DNA of 64,000 nucleotides from Owenia fusiformis (lineage: Eukaryota; Annelida; Polychaeta; Sabellida; Oweniidae): assembly GCA_903813345.2 (NCBI GenBank), contig CAIIXF020000010.1:26438425-26502424 (forward strand). The letters are read 5' to 3'. Every line of letters starts with the position of its first letter. Position 1 is the stretch's first letter. The translations under genes and the position numbers were made by a program. This document shows positions 52,540 to 64,000 of this stretch, one piece after another. Under the pieces are notes generated by a model, which saw only the letters and a program-made list of their open reading frames with translations, made no database searches and was not told the DNA's origin.

Positions 52540-52990
52540 AATTCATTGATTGTATGAATTGATTGAGACTGTTGATTGTATGATGTAACATTGATTTGGT
52601 AATTGAGTCCATTGATTGTATGATGAACCATTGCTTTGGTGTTTTGAGTTCATTGATTGTATGATGAAACAGAGATTTTGGTGATTGAGTCCATTGATTG
52701 TATGATATACCAATTATTGTATGATGAAACATTAAGTGTATGATGGATCATTGATTGTATGTTGAACCATTGATTGTGAGATGAACCGTTTCTTGCTGTA
52801 TGTATGGTGAATTATTACTTTGGTTATGGGTTGTATGATTTTTTAATGAACTATTGGTTGCTTGATATTGTTGATTGTATGATGTACAGTTGCATTGCTT
52901 GTATGATGAACCATTGCGACTAGTTATTTGAGGAATCATGATTTTATGATGGGCCGTTGATTGTTAGATGAACCTTTTCTTGTTGGTTAT
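52540..52990. repeat. degenerate TTGATTGTATGATGAACCA tandem tract
   Basis: Irregular repetition of CATTGATTGTATGATGAACC, with spacing of roughly 20-60 bp, directly after the 36-bp array. The minus-strand frames rich in Gln/Asn here come from this repeat. Confidence 0.65.
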
Positions 52991-55900
52991 ATGATGCACC
53001 ATAGGTTTATGATGCACTATAGATTTTATGTTGGAATTCGATAAACAAATGATTGTTTTTTAACTATTACTTGATTATATGAGGAAATATTGATGGAACC
53101 GATGAGGCAACAATTTATTTCTAAGGAATATACTGATATTCAGCCACAAGTGTGACCCATTTTCCTCACAGCTGAAGAAAGATCGAGTTTCAATAGCATA
53201 TCAGTACTTTTTCCTCTTCGTTTTATCATACATGCTCCGTTTATTCCAATTTTCCTACTTGGCCCTAACTCTGTGTGAGTTGAAGTGTTGAGTGAAAAAA
53301 TGTCCATGTTGAAGTGGAGAATTAACAAGATAGGAGAACTCTGCTGGAAACCTCTGCCACTGTACAAGAAACATCACATCTACCAGATTGTAGAGATAAT
53401 CTCACTGTTCCTCTATATAACACAACCTAAAGGTAGATACATCATAAAGAGAATGAAAAATTGCAGGCAATCTATTTAACAAACTACGCAATCCCAACAA
53501 TTACACCTTTATCGGATCTGAGAAAGCACCATGGTATCTATAAAACATGACATTTTCAATTTAAATTCAGAATTGTAACACAAAATATAGTATGTGTTAT
53601 AACTTTCTGAATGTTTCGTATGTATGCACGATAACATCATCAACATAGGCATCGAGATAGGGATGACAACATCAGGAATCAAACGGGGTTCCTCAATTTT
53701 TGAGGAGGATGGAAACCGATTAAAGATCATCAAAATATTGATCTGCATGGTCAAAAGTAATTTTGAAAAGAAGGCTGGGTGTGGATTTCCTACATTCTGA
53801 CATTATGACATGATGTAGTTAAATAAAAATTCATAGAATTTCTCCTTCCTATGTCGTATTGTGAACTTTGAATGCAATCAACTCACATTCACAAGTTGAA
53901 TAGCAAGTGCTTCATTGTAGGCCTTTCAAGTACCAGGTTTTAAAATTCCAAAATTTAATTTGTGGCAGCTTTAGGCTTGAAACACACTTGAAACTGAATT
54001 CCTATATTAGATTTAACGAGTTTCCATTGAAGCCCAAAATTTTTCATATGAATGAAGTGTTTTTATTTGGATTTAAAGCAGGTATGGAACCAATGTAAGC
54101 CCTTGTTGTTGAAGAAATACAAATTCAAAGAATTATTCTTACATTTTTCAACCTATTCATTCACCTCACAATAAGCTCCATAAAATCAATGGGCTAAGTT
54201 GAAGTATTCAATCAGTTTTCGGTAAAGGTGTTTGAATAATGCCAATTTCCCCATTTCTCTCTCAGTTTGTTTTAAATCACCCGAAGGTAGAAAAATAGAG
54301 TGTTCTATTATAACCTCTGCTTCATGTCACCCGAGACCATGTTAAAACATTCAACTTTTAAATCTTATCAAAACAAAAAATAAATCCTTGGATAAACAAA
54401 TCTATGTTTATCATATTGAGAGAATTCGGCAATATAAGCAAGAACAATGTTCGCAATGTTAATTTCCCATGGCAAATAAACCACGCCGTTTCTTTTGTAA
54501 TTAAATAGTTTCAGTATGAGTGTGAAATATCAAGGAAAACATGAGTACTTAGCATGGTATATCTAATATCAAACTAAATTAATGAATTAACATGATATCA
54601 GTGAAAAGGCAAGGAAAGATGTGATATAATGTAAATGTTGATATGACTTTCCAAGTAACGACATTTTCAAACTGAAGATCAATGATAGCAAAAACGCATA
54701 ATTTTATTTGGGCCTTCCATGGAACACAAGAAATATGGTCAATTCAAACAAAAGAACAGAAATTGGTGCTATATATTCAAATATCTAAATGATCAGTTGG
54801 CAATCGTAATCAAATATCCTTGGATGAGTTAATAATTAGTTTGAATAAAAAATGATGTGTCAATTGCTAAATGATTTATTCTCACGAGGTCATGCAATTT
54901 ACAACTGTCTACTGGATGTAGAATCAACTCTCCTATTTCCTAGTAAAATGAATATTAATGCATTATTAAATATGATAAATTGAATGTATTATGTTTATTT
55001 TTTGAATAAATACGTCAGCGTGTCCTGAACATTATAAATCAATTTCCATGTTTTTCATGAAAATAAAGATTATACGTTCATTGAAATTCTTAACAATGGA
55101 AAATATTGTATTCAAGGACTATTCATAAAACACTCCGTAAAACACTAAGATTTCATGGGATACCATTAATTTTATCTTGTACCTTACACGTCAACATATT
55201 TATATATATTTGACAATTAATATTTTACAACATTTTGGGACACTCTCAAATGTTTTAAATGTTATTGAACATGTTGTCTATTTCATGGACAACCCGACCA
55301 GGAAGTGTTCAAATCCCCCTAAAGCTGTTCATAAAATTCTGACACTACCTAATATACACTTAGCGCACATTAAGAATTATTAAATCAGATTATCATCAAG
55401 GTTGTATTTTTCAATTATTGGAATCCAAAAATCCCAAAGCTGCAATTGTTGGTAGTGTTACAATAATCGCTTTAAGTTGCTTCAATAACATTGTAATGTT
55501 CAGTGTGTTGCCAAATGGTGTTGTAATGCAATGAAAATGTCAAATGTATGATTCCAAACATAATATATAAGTCAGTGAAGCCATCCTTGTTGGACTTGTA
55601 ACACTTCCATTATTTCAACCCTTCTTACTTCATCCGGGCCATTAGGGGAGGGTCCTGTAGCATCATCCGAAGCACGATTGCTCCTAATTGAGCATAGCAC
55701 TTTGCTAATTACCTAAATAGATATACACAACTGTTACATAAAGATTGGTAAGGCATCTAAGATTATATGCTCCCAATGGAAAATATGATACCCTCGATAA
55801 AGCTATGTTCAGAAAACTTGTGAGACAAGTCTCGGAATTATTCATCCATAAATATTTTGCAGTGAAGAGCGTATTCCAAAGATGAGGATGTAGAGCCCCC

Positions 55901-56019
55901 AGCAAATGAAGTCATCCAGCAGGAGATTTAAGATGACAAAGAAACGAGAACAGAGGTCATAATGATAGAGGAATTACAAAGTGTTAGCCACCTGGAACAA
56001 TGTACTAGGATCGTCAAAC

Positions 56020-56084
56020 TTAACGCCGTCAAAATGTGTTAAATAATTTTTCAACGGCGTAAATAGTCGTTTTGACGGCGTTAA
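56020..56084. repeat. 65-bp hairpin bounded by TTAA
   Basis: TTAACGCCGTCAAAA at the left is exactly complemented by TTTTGACGGCGTTAA at the right, with a second inner AACGGCGT. TTAA ends recall piggyBac- or Kolobok-type nonautonomous elements, but the size is very small. Confidence 0.6.
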
Positions 56085-57812
56085 AAGTACTATGCATATA
56101 ATCCGATATTTTCCCGATAATTGTGTTTTTAATGCAAATTAAATTGTATTTGCGGTATATGTGTTATTCAATGTAGAGCGAGTGTATTCATTTAATATTT
56201 TCCACTTTAGAGTGTGGTAAAGGGATGTGATCTTAGCTGTATATCTAAGAGTTACTTTCACACCTCCCTTCCTCTGATTGACAGCAACAGACGCAAACCA
56301 AACATTAATCATCTGGAGATATTACACAGGGGTCCGTTTCTCATATTATTGACGGGAAACGAGTGACTTGATCGATACAATTACAAAGGCATTTATATAT
56401 CGTTATAAATTTTTAAGCAAACATGAGGTACATGATTGGTCAATATTGTTCTGAATAAAGCTATCTTCAGTACTCATCATATATGTCATAATGTTTTGAT
56501 ATTTTGATAATATATAATATTGTCAGCAACCAATAAAATTAAATTAAATTAATTCCTCAAGTTTATAGGCATTTTTATTTTGATGAATTTTTAAAAAATG
56601 AGAAATACCAGAAAGGTATCAAAATTGTGTTATTTTTATATCTCTGTATGTTGAGAAACGTCTCCCTGAAATGAGTGTTGGGAACAGACAGCAAAACACA
56701 TTGCAACAGAAATATATGCTGACCTTATCACTGCAATTATAAGAACAAAGAATAATTGTGAAACATCTTTCTCACATGTATAACATAGCACTTCCAGGTG
56801 TAGACTAAGACAGATTAAATGTAATATGTTATATAAAGTTTTACAAATATTTCATGGGGAACAAAACCTGAACAGTTCATATTACATTCTTGCTAATCAT
56901 TGATATTCGACTAAACTGTTCTATAAGGATGCTAAACTGATAACACCTTGTGTAGCTCATATTTTATTTTGAGAATGATCAACTTGTTTAAAGCGACATC
57001 TTTTAATTCTCATTTAACCAAATGCGCGTCCTGTTCTTTTCTCTGAAACAAGACGGGGGCAATCTCTTTTATCGTATTGTCAATCTTTAAGCAATGATTT
57101 CTAATATGACTGAAGCCAAGAAATAAGATAAATGTAAGTATTTATTCAATTGAACTGGATTGGGATGGATAAAACTTATCAACACAAAAATTGTTTTAAG
57201 GTTTTATATTTTATTTTTCTTATCTCCGATTTTATTTCATGAACCAATGTATCTTCAGAAGATTGGCAGAAATTCTTCAATTATTTATCATAAATAAGGT
57301 TAATAAATGTTCAAATACAGTACAAAATACTCCCTCACATAACTCGAAATATTAATGTTTGACTAGGTCACATATTTACTGAGAAATATCATTAAGCAAC
57401 TACAAGTTGGCAAAATAATGATTAGGCAAACATATTGCAACCAAATATTACTGGGAGCACACTGCAATACCAGAAAATTGTAAATTGTATTGCATACAAC
57501 AATGCAATGAACAGAAGTAGAAACTGATTCAAGATCACAAATCATTTATTTATATACTGCCAAATAAACACAATCTTCTTTTACTTCTGCTGATCATTGC
57601 ATTAAACCTTTGCCAACTATCTCTCAGATTTTATTAAACAATGAGCATAGACATTCCTTTTTAGTAGTACCTAAATGATGGTGTCCAAATGACAACACAT
57701 AATTTTGTAAAGGGGATGGGGCGAATGGCACATTTACTAGGAAACATTTATTTCACACTGGCCGATCTGGGGGAGGGGGTTAAAACATTTTAGGGCCCCT
57801 TGAATTTTCATA

Positions 57813-58809
57813 TACAGGGTGACCGGAAAAAAAGGAGACCATTGAAATAGGCAATATCTCCTAAAATAGACTAGTGTCATCAATGAAATTTTGCATACAT
57901 CAGGACAGTTCTATGGAAATTTGTTCCTGAAAGTGTCAATACAAGCAGTCAACTGGTTCAGGAGCTATGATCATTTACATAACATGCTCCAAATAGGCGC
58001 AATTGAGACCAACGCAGAGCTGGATACATTTGGCAAATACCCTTACATATTCCGACCTTGTTATGGCATTACATTTAGCATTTATTGCCACCTTTAGGTC
58101 AGCAATTGTCTCAGGATTGTTTTGGTACACATTGTCTTTCAAATTGCCCCACAAAAAGAAATCAGGTGGATTCAAATTTGAGGTGTATGGAGACGAAGCT
58201 TATCTGACCTATGGCTTCTGACTCAGTGGTCCCACTCAGTTACAGTATCATCCTAAGGAGGTTTTGGGCAGCCCTTGGTTTTCATATGGGATTTAATTGT
58301 GCCATATAGTGGTTTTAGTAACATGGCACTATGCCCAATACCTAAAGTGACTCTTAAGATTTGGTAAATCAGCACTTTGGCAACAGGATGATGAACCACA
58401 TGTCAGATAACCCTTCATTGCCATTACAGCCTAGACTTGAATCCTGCTGATTTCTTTTTGTATGGATATTTGAAAGACAATCTATACCAAAACAATCCTC
58501 AGACTATTGTTGACCTAAAGAAGGCAATCACTGCTATATGTAATGCCATAATAATGCCATAGAGGGCAGAACATGTAAGGGTAGTTTGCCATATGAATCC
58601 AACTCTGCGTTGGTCTCAATTGTGCCTATTTGGAGCATGTTATGTAAATGATCATAGCTCCTGAACCAGTTGAATGCTTGTATTGAAACCTTCAGTAACA
58701 AATTTCCATATAACTGTTCCAGTGTATGCAAAATTTCATTGATGGCACTTGTCTAGTTTAGGAGAAATTGATTACTTCAATGGTCTCCTTTTTTTCCGGT
58801 CACCCTGTA
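57813..58809. mobile_element. palindromic Tc1/mariner-type remnant with two inverted transposase 3' ends
   Basis: Both ends start TACAGGGTGACCGG-AAAAAA-GGAGACC, inside a TA at each side (57813-57814, 58808-58809). Inverted homology extends about 250 bp. On the minus strand at 58175-57975 a frame reads NPPDFFLWGNLKDNVYQNNP; on the plus strand at about 58435-58540 its sister reads DLNPADFFLYGYLKDN. This is the C-terminal DDE-transposase motif of Tc1/mariner relatives. Both fragments point outward, so the element is an inverted duplication of one transposon 3' end. Incapable of coding a full transposase. Confidence 0.8.
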
Positions 58810-59477
58810 TTTTTTGAACAACTGCTGATATTTGGACAACATACTGTACCTTTACAAACAATTGGAAATAACAAGAATGATAAATAAAATAAAACAATGA
58901 ACCAATGGCATATTGTTGGCATGTACATTTAAATGTATGGATAAAATTAACTCCAACAAAGTTTTTTAAACTTATAGAATTTAACGCTATCCATTACATA
59001 ATAAGTTCAACTTATCGGCCTACTACATCTAAGTCTCCACTTTAAACTTTAGTTCAATAATTAAATCTTATTTTTCTTTGCAATCTGCCCAATATTTACA
59101 TACATGTACAGGTATTGTACATTAACATATACAGTCCTTGTATTAAACAACTATACACAAGTTTACAGTCATGTACAAAATATATTACAATGTAGACATA
59201 TATACATCAAAGTGAATGAAAAAATAAAGTCATGCAATGTATTTGTCTATGTCATTATTATCTGTATATTGATTGTAGTTCCTTTTGATTTCAGGAAAGG
59301 AGTGTTGCATTGTCAGACATTTGTCTAACCAGGACAAATCTGTCATTTAATAAATGAATGGTTTCTACTATATACCCATGTAAAGGCAGTCAGTAAACTT
59401 TGTAATGGAGTCGCTGACATTGCCTAGGATGACACTGTTGCTGAAGATCTATTCACTAAACCAGGAAGAGACTCTTG

Positions 59478-62400
59478 TCAGTGATCTACTGAGGGTGCAT
59501 GTGACTGAGCTTGAAGTCGAGGATCACGGGGAATTTCCTGTAAGCGAGGTTCTTTATATGGACGTTTTTCCCTACTGGGACTGTCTGTTCGTCGTTTACG
59601 CTCACTGTGATATTGAGTACTATATCTGGAATAATCAAATTTAGAAAATAATAATTTCAAAATTACACGGTAACAGTTGCAACTAAGTTATCGGAATTTG
59701 TAAGAATTTTTTACAGATGCCGACCTCTGAATACCAGACACCAGCCACCGAACATCGTCCACAAAAATGAGACTGTAACAATATGTCACTGGCAAAATAA
59801 TTGCCTGACAACCAATCAGATTACAGTTAAGTTCATATAATGTTGAAAGTGCTCTATTGTTTAAAAGTCTTTCTTACCTATCATCTTCAGGCTGTCTTGC
59901 AGGATGGGAAGCTGCTGGGAAGTCAGTTCTATGTGTTCCATAGTGGTCTCTATTCCACACATCCCGATCCCTGGAATCTCTTGGATCTCTACTTACATTT
60001 GGATTGGATCTATGATCTCTGTTGTTATAATCTCCACGGTGATCTGGTCGATGTGACCTATCACGACTAAAGTCTTTGTGATCACCACGGGAACTGTGGT
60101 CACCCGCTAAATCCGGTTTATGGTACCCGTAACCCCCTCTATCTCTATTATAGGAACTAAAGCTGCCTTTTTGGTCATGGTTAAACCTGAAAAGAATTAA
60201 CTTGAACTCAGTTGTTGCTTGTATTAATGTTAAATTCCTAAAATGATAGATAGAACATTGATGTTTTTTGCCTATTTCTATCATTTTTTATTTCTCTATA
60301 CATCCATTTTAATTTTTCCCATCACTTGAGAACAACCAACTGCCAAACTTATAGATCGATTTATATAATATTAATTCTATGATGTAAATACTCTTGAAAA
60401 TGCTGGGAGTTTACCTGTTACCATCTTGTGGATATTTTCTATGTACATCTGTGTTTGGGGGCCTGTTGTAGGCATCATATGGCCGGTTCCTCTGCTCCTC
60501 AGGCCTGGCCAGGGGACTGCTGAGATTCCAGCGATCTGTAGCAGACTCTTTCACCCCAGGAGGACGGTTGTAGGAGTTGTAGGCATTATTGTTGAAGTGA
60601 CGTGGCCCATTGGGAGCACTGAAATGATGACATCATTAATGAAAGATAATAGGTATTATTGATGAAGTGACATGGCCCATTGGGAGCACTGAAATAATGA
60701 CATAATTTAGGTGTTTTATTGTAATAGTTGGTCCAAGTAGTTAACATACCTGTCCCCTCTGTTCCTACTGTCTGAAGTGGAAGGTTTAGACTTGTGTGCT
60801 TTCTCCCCACTATGCTTGTGATCATGCTTCTTCTTCACAGGGGAACCCTTGGAATCATTGCTAGTTTTCTGCTTGTGTTCATGTTTATGTTCATGCTGAA
60901 ACAATACAAAAAGTAGTGAGGTTAATACCTGCTTTCACTGGAGTTTGATACCTGCTTTCACTGGAGTTTGATACCTGCATTCACTGGAGTTTGATACCTG
61001 CTTTCACTGGAGTTTGATACCTGCTTTCACTGGAGTTTGATACCTACTCTCACTGGAGTTTGATACCTGCTTTCACTGGAGTTTGATACCTGCTTTCACT
61101 GGAGTTTGATACCTGCTTTCACTGGAGTTTGATACCTGCTTTCACTGGAGTTTGATACCTGCTCTCACTAGAGTTAATTTCTGCTCTCCCTAGAGATCAA
61201 TACCTGCTCTCACTAAACTGATTTCACTGGAGGTAAAAACCAGTTATCAATGGAGTTTGATACCTGCTCTCATTAAAAGTGATTAGCTGCTATCACTGTA
61301 GGTAAGCTGTCAAGTAAGTTTATTTATCCAGATGAAAGGATGAGCTAGGATTTAGTTTTAATTTATAGTGGAATTAACATTATTCTATTTTTGTAACAAA
61401 TGATCATTTTCTCTTTATCTCCACACAACTAAAACTCAAAACTAAGACATATACATCTAATATAACTTGAACCCAAAATTAAGACATCTACACATAACTG
61501 AAACACACAACATGATGACTATATCCCACTGGTGCTGTGATAAAAAGTAAAACATCTACATACAACTTTTATAAATATATCCAATAAATCCATGCCAACA
61601 GGTCAGGGAACTACATGATAACAAATGCTGTTCTAAACTTGTACTCTAGCAACAAAAATATCTACAAACAAGTGATTGATGAGTACATGCAGACAGGCAG
61701 ATAGAGACAGACTGAAATGTAGGTTTCACCCACCACCTTGCGGTCTCTTGGCCTCTCCCTGTCACTGCTGGTGTCTCTAGTTGACATGCCTTCATATGCT
61801 AGTGTATGCAGTCCCTATAGCCACAGACAATACACACCAATGTTAGTATTAGAGGAGACCTTCAACTTCACACAATCAACCAACTTTGATTTCTCATTCA
61901 GAATAGATTATAAAGCACAAGTTTGGGATGTAGACCATGGTGCTGAGAAACTAGATGATATTATCACTTAGAAGATGTCAACACAAATCTTTAACTTACC
62001 GAATGTTTTTCACGTTCACTATCACGTTTTTTTACTGCATGTTTGTAGAGTTTGTGGAGCTTTCTGGCATCATGCTCTGTGAACTTAGAGACAAACACCC
62101 ACAGAAAACTGAAATAATACAATCACTTTTTCTTGCTGGTAAATTAGCAATAGCACTATACAACATGAGTTAGTTGCAAATCTCGACAAACTATGTGGCT
62201 AATGGCTTTGAATTGAATTTGAGTTACCGCCGAGACAAACACAAAGAAAATCTTCTTTTTCATATGACTATTTCATTAATTACATTGTATGCTTGTTTGT
62301 TTTTCATTGTTATACAATATATTAATACATAAAATCTTGATTTTTGTAAGCATATATCACAGTTATGGATTCAATTACCTTCTCCACTCCTTGATCTTCT

Positions 62401-63764
62401 CTGGATCTTTAGCTTTAGTGAGACATTCATTGATTCTATCTCCTATCTTGAGAAGACATTTCCTAGTGTGGTCCAGTTGGTCCCTTTCAGAGAGGCCAGC
62501 CTCAGGGTTGTCAAGCTGCTTCAGGGCCTTCTTCACTGGACGCATCTGCTCTTTGCACTGGAGACGGAGAGAACAGAATCAGGTGGGGCAAATGATATAC
62601 GTAATATTGCAGTGAAATGGAAGTTGCCCATATATCTTAGAATTTGTTATAAATCCAAATTTCATATTGTTTCTACACAGACTACACATTGCCTCAGAGC
62701 CTTCTTACTAGACGCATCTGCTCTTTGCATGTAAAAGGGCAAATCACATACGTAATATTGCATTGAAATGGGAGTTGCCCATGTATCTAAGGCGACATGT
62801 ATAATCAATAAAATACAAATCTTAGCAGACACAACAAACAAGAGATAATAATTTCATGTTTTACCTTTTTAAATACTGCAGGGTCAAGGTCAGTGCTCAG
62901 GTCGCCATCAAGACCTATGGCAGTAGGTTCAGTAATGGCAGTGAAATGCATGGGACCATCCTTTCCTCCCTTCTGAAACACAATAAGGGAAAAATATATA
63001 TACATGCGTCGTCTTTATTGCACATATGGAGCAAAGATAGCTAAATGTCTACATTGAATCTGTAGTAAAGAACCAATGTTCAGTGATAAAAGTATCCTTG
63101 TATATTGTGGTACACTAAGTCATACATGTACAAGTACATTGTAAATTGCCAGTGAATTGCAGAGAAACCAAAACACAAGCTCCATCTTACCTTTTTCTCT
63201 TCCTTTCTCTCTTTCTTTTCCTTCTTTTCTTTGGCTTTCTTTGCTTTCTTGAACTCATGTGGATCCATGGAGTTCTCATCATGAATCTCACCATCACTGA
63301 GATCAGGCTCATCTTCTATAATCTCTTTAGACTTGAACACTTGCTTCTTCTCTTTCTTCTCTCTCTTCTTTCTGGGGGCCTTAGACACCAAGTCCTTTAA
63401 TAGCAACAATAGCAACTATTCATCCAACTTTAATTACTCTTCCACGATAATTGTGCAAATTCTTGATTACCGAAACAACAACTATTCATTTATCTTTGAA
63501 GACTTTTATCTTTTTTCTATCACTTGAACCATAATTGCGCTCATATTAACCTATTCTTGATTTTTTACACTACAAAAATACACTAAAAAGAGCATTGCTA
63601 TCCAATCTGAAATATCTGACCACTAATGTGTTTCATGAATGCACTGTTTTGTAACTGACCTTCCCAGTCTTGGCATTGTACTGTTTGAGCAATATCCTGA
63701 GCAAGTAGTCTGTGCGGGTCTGGAGGTGTTTGGTCTGAGGCTTCAAGTCTCCATCTGGCAAAAT
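59478..63764 (-). CDS. CHD1: CHD1/CHD2-type chromodomain helicase, C-terminal 529 aa (5' part outside window)
   Basis: ATP-dependent nuclear chromatin remodeler; only the region after the motor and DNA-binding domains is here. Exons in coding order: 63764-63660, 63394-63191, 62972-62865, 62557-62379, 62108-62000, 61814-61737, 60895-60750, 60618-60415, 60186-59878, 59625-59478 (1590 nt, all phases consistent, TGA at 59480-59478). The visible part begins [20 protein letters not shown], the family's KILP...KPQ.KHLQTR.DYL segment. A Lys/Glu-rich linker with an acidic [10 protein letters not shown] patch follows. Next comes the CHD1 helical C-terminal domain (CHCT, DUF4208) around fragment residues 128-225: [51 protein letters not shown]. 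The tail is low-complexity, rich in His, Arg, Asp and Ser-Tyr, ending SHAPSVDH, as in vertebrate CHD1. The preceding exon (WELIK segment) was not found before 64000, so the gene continues off the edge. CHD1 versus CHD2 cannot be decided; an invertebrate gene would be co-orthologous to both. Confidence 0.94.
60651..60710 (-). repeat. tandem copy of a CHD1 exon edge and acceptor
   Basis: This copies 60581-60640 at a 70-bp offset. It includes the acceptor and the first ~38 bp of the exon at 60618-60415, with few mismatches. The copied acceptor (CAG at 60691-60689) is intact. Splicing there and reading through would shift the frame (70 is not divisible by three) and stop early. Confidence 0.75.
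60925..61290. repeat. 23-bp minisatellite in a CHD1 intron
   Basis: About ten clean copies of TACCTGCTTTCACTGGAGTT plus TGA up to ~61160, followed by decayed units to ~61290. Confidence 0.9.
62690..62793 (-). pseudogene. decayed duplicate of the CHD1 CHCT exon start
   Basis: Matches 62519-62640, which covers the first ~40 bp of the exon at 62557-62379 and its upstream intron. The copy has lost the acceptor (ACATGCAAAG instead of CCAGTGCAAAG) and has a 1-nt deletion in the coding part, so it is a dead pseudo-exon inside the intron. Confidence 0.7.
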
Positions 63765-64000
63765 CTACAATATAAACACACCATCTCAGTCTTTAGTATA
63801 CATTAAGGTTGGTAGCTTATGGTTTAGATCTAGCTTTAGGTTATATTTTGTTAACATAATCATATTGCTTTATTATTGCAGATTGTACATGATATTGGTC
63901 ATCATCAATACCTCCCTATCTCTTCCCTTGGTAAAAGCTAAGAGAGGATGACTCTGGACAGAATAATCAATAGTGAAAGCACAATAATTACAAGCCAAGA

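Larger units (their letters stand above)
46762..59477. other. 12.7-kb convergent intergenic region between RGM and CHD1
   Basis: No gene recognised. The first ~3 kb may be RGM 3' UTR. The region contains three minisatellite tracts, a TTAA-flanked hairpin and a palindromic Tc1/mariner remnant, otherwise AT-rich DNA. Confidence 0.6.

Noticed and set aside
60586-60825. 79-codon minus-strand frame in CHD1
   Set aside because: It is exon read-through into the duplicated acceptor copy, not a separate gene.
63900-63960. Possible additional CHD1 exon upstream of 63764
   Set aside because: An AG...GT bounded open segment exists but lacks the conserved WELIK-type residues expected before KILP; the true exon is probably beyond 64000.

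Overview
This window is nuclear DNA from an animal, most likely a marine invertebrate. It is AT-rich, with intron-split genes, standard GT-AG splice sites, long gene-free stretches, and many minisatellites and small inverted-repeat transposons. I suspect an invertebrate deuterostome such as a hemichordate, but the sequence alone does not fix the species. Three protein-coding genes can be reconstructed exon by exon with closed reading frames. All other long open frames look like chance or repeat-derived frames.

Region 1 (1-17 kb): a gene-free 5' stretch with three palindromic elements, then a complete cystathionine beta-synthase gene (CBS, + strand, 13 coding exons, 4687-16459, 542 aa). It keeps the heme Cys/His pair, the PLP lysine, the CXXC and a C-terminal CBS-domain pair. 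Its introns hold several tandem repeats, a 338-bp tandem duplication and the 3' stub of a LINE-like retroelement.

Region 2 (16.5-33.5 kb): about 17 kb with no gene I can support. It contains minisatellites, two copies of a C-rich repeat family and simple sequence.

Region 3 (33.5-46.8 kb): a complete repulsive guidance molecule gene (RGM, + strand, 3 coding exons, 433 aa), with signal peptide, FGDPH autocleavage site and GPI-type tail. Its 11.7-kb intron carries two large inverted-repeat transposons with 9-bp and 10-bp target duplications. The second of these sits inside an older hAT-like element.

Region 4 (46.8-59.4 kb): gene-free. It holds a 43-bp minisatellite, a large 36-bp minisatellite whose units stay open in several frames, and a palindromic Tc1/mariner remnant.

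Region 5 (59.4-64 kb): the last ten coding exons of a CHD1/CHD2-type chromatin remodeler (- strand, 529 aa visible), whose 5' part lies beyond the window.

The most notable point is gene order. RGM and CHD1 lie tail to tail, the arrangement I recall for RGMB-CHD1 and RGMA-CHD2 in vertebrates, so this looks like an ancestral linked pair. CBS is a metabolic enzyme with no evident functional tie to the other two.
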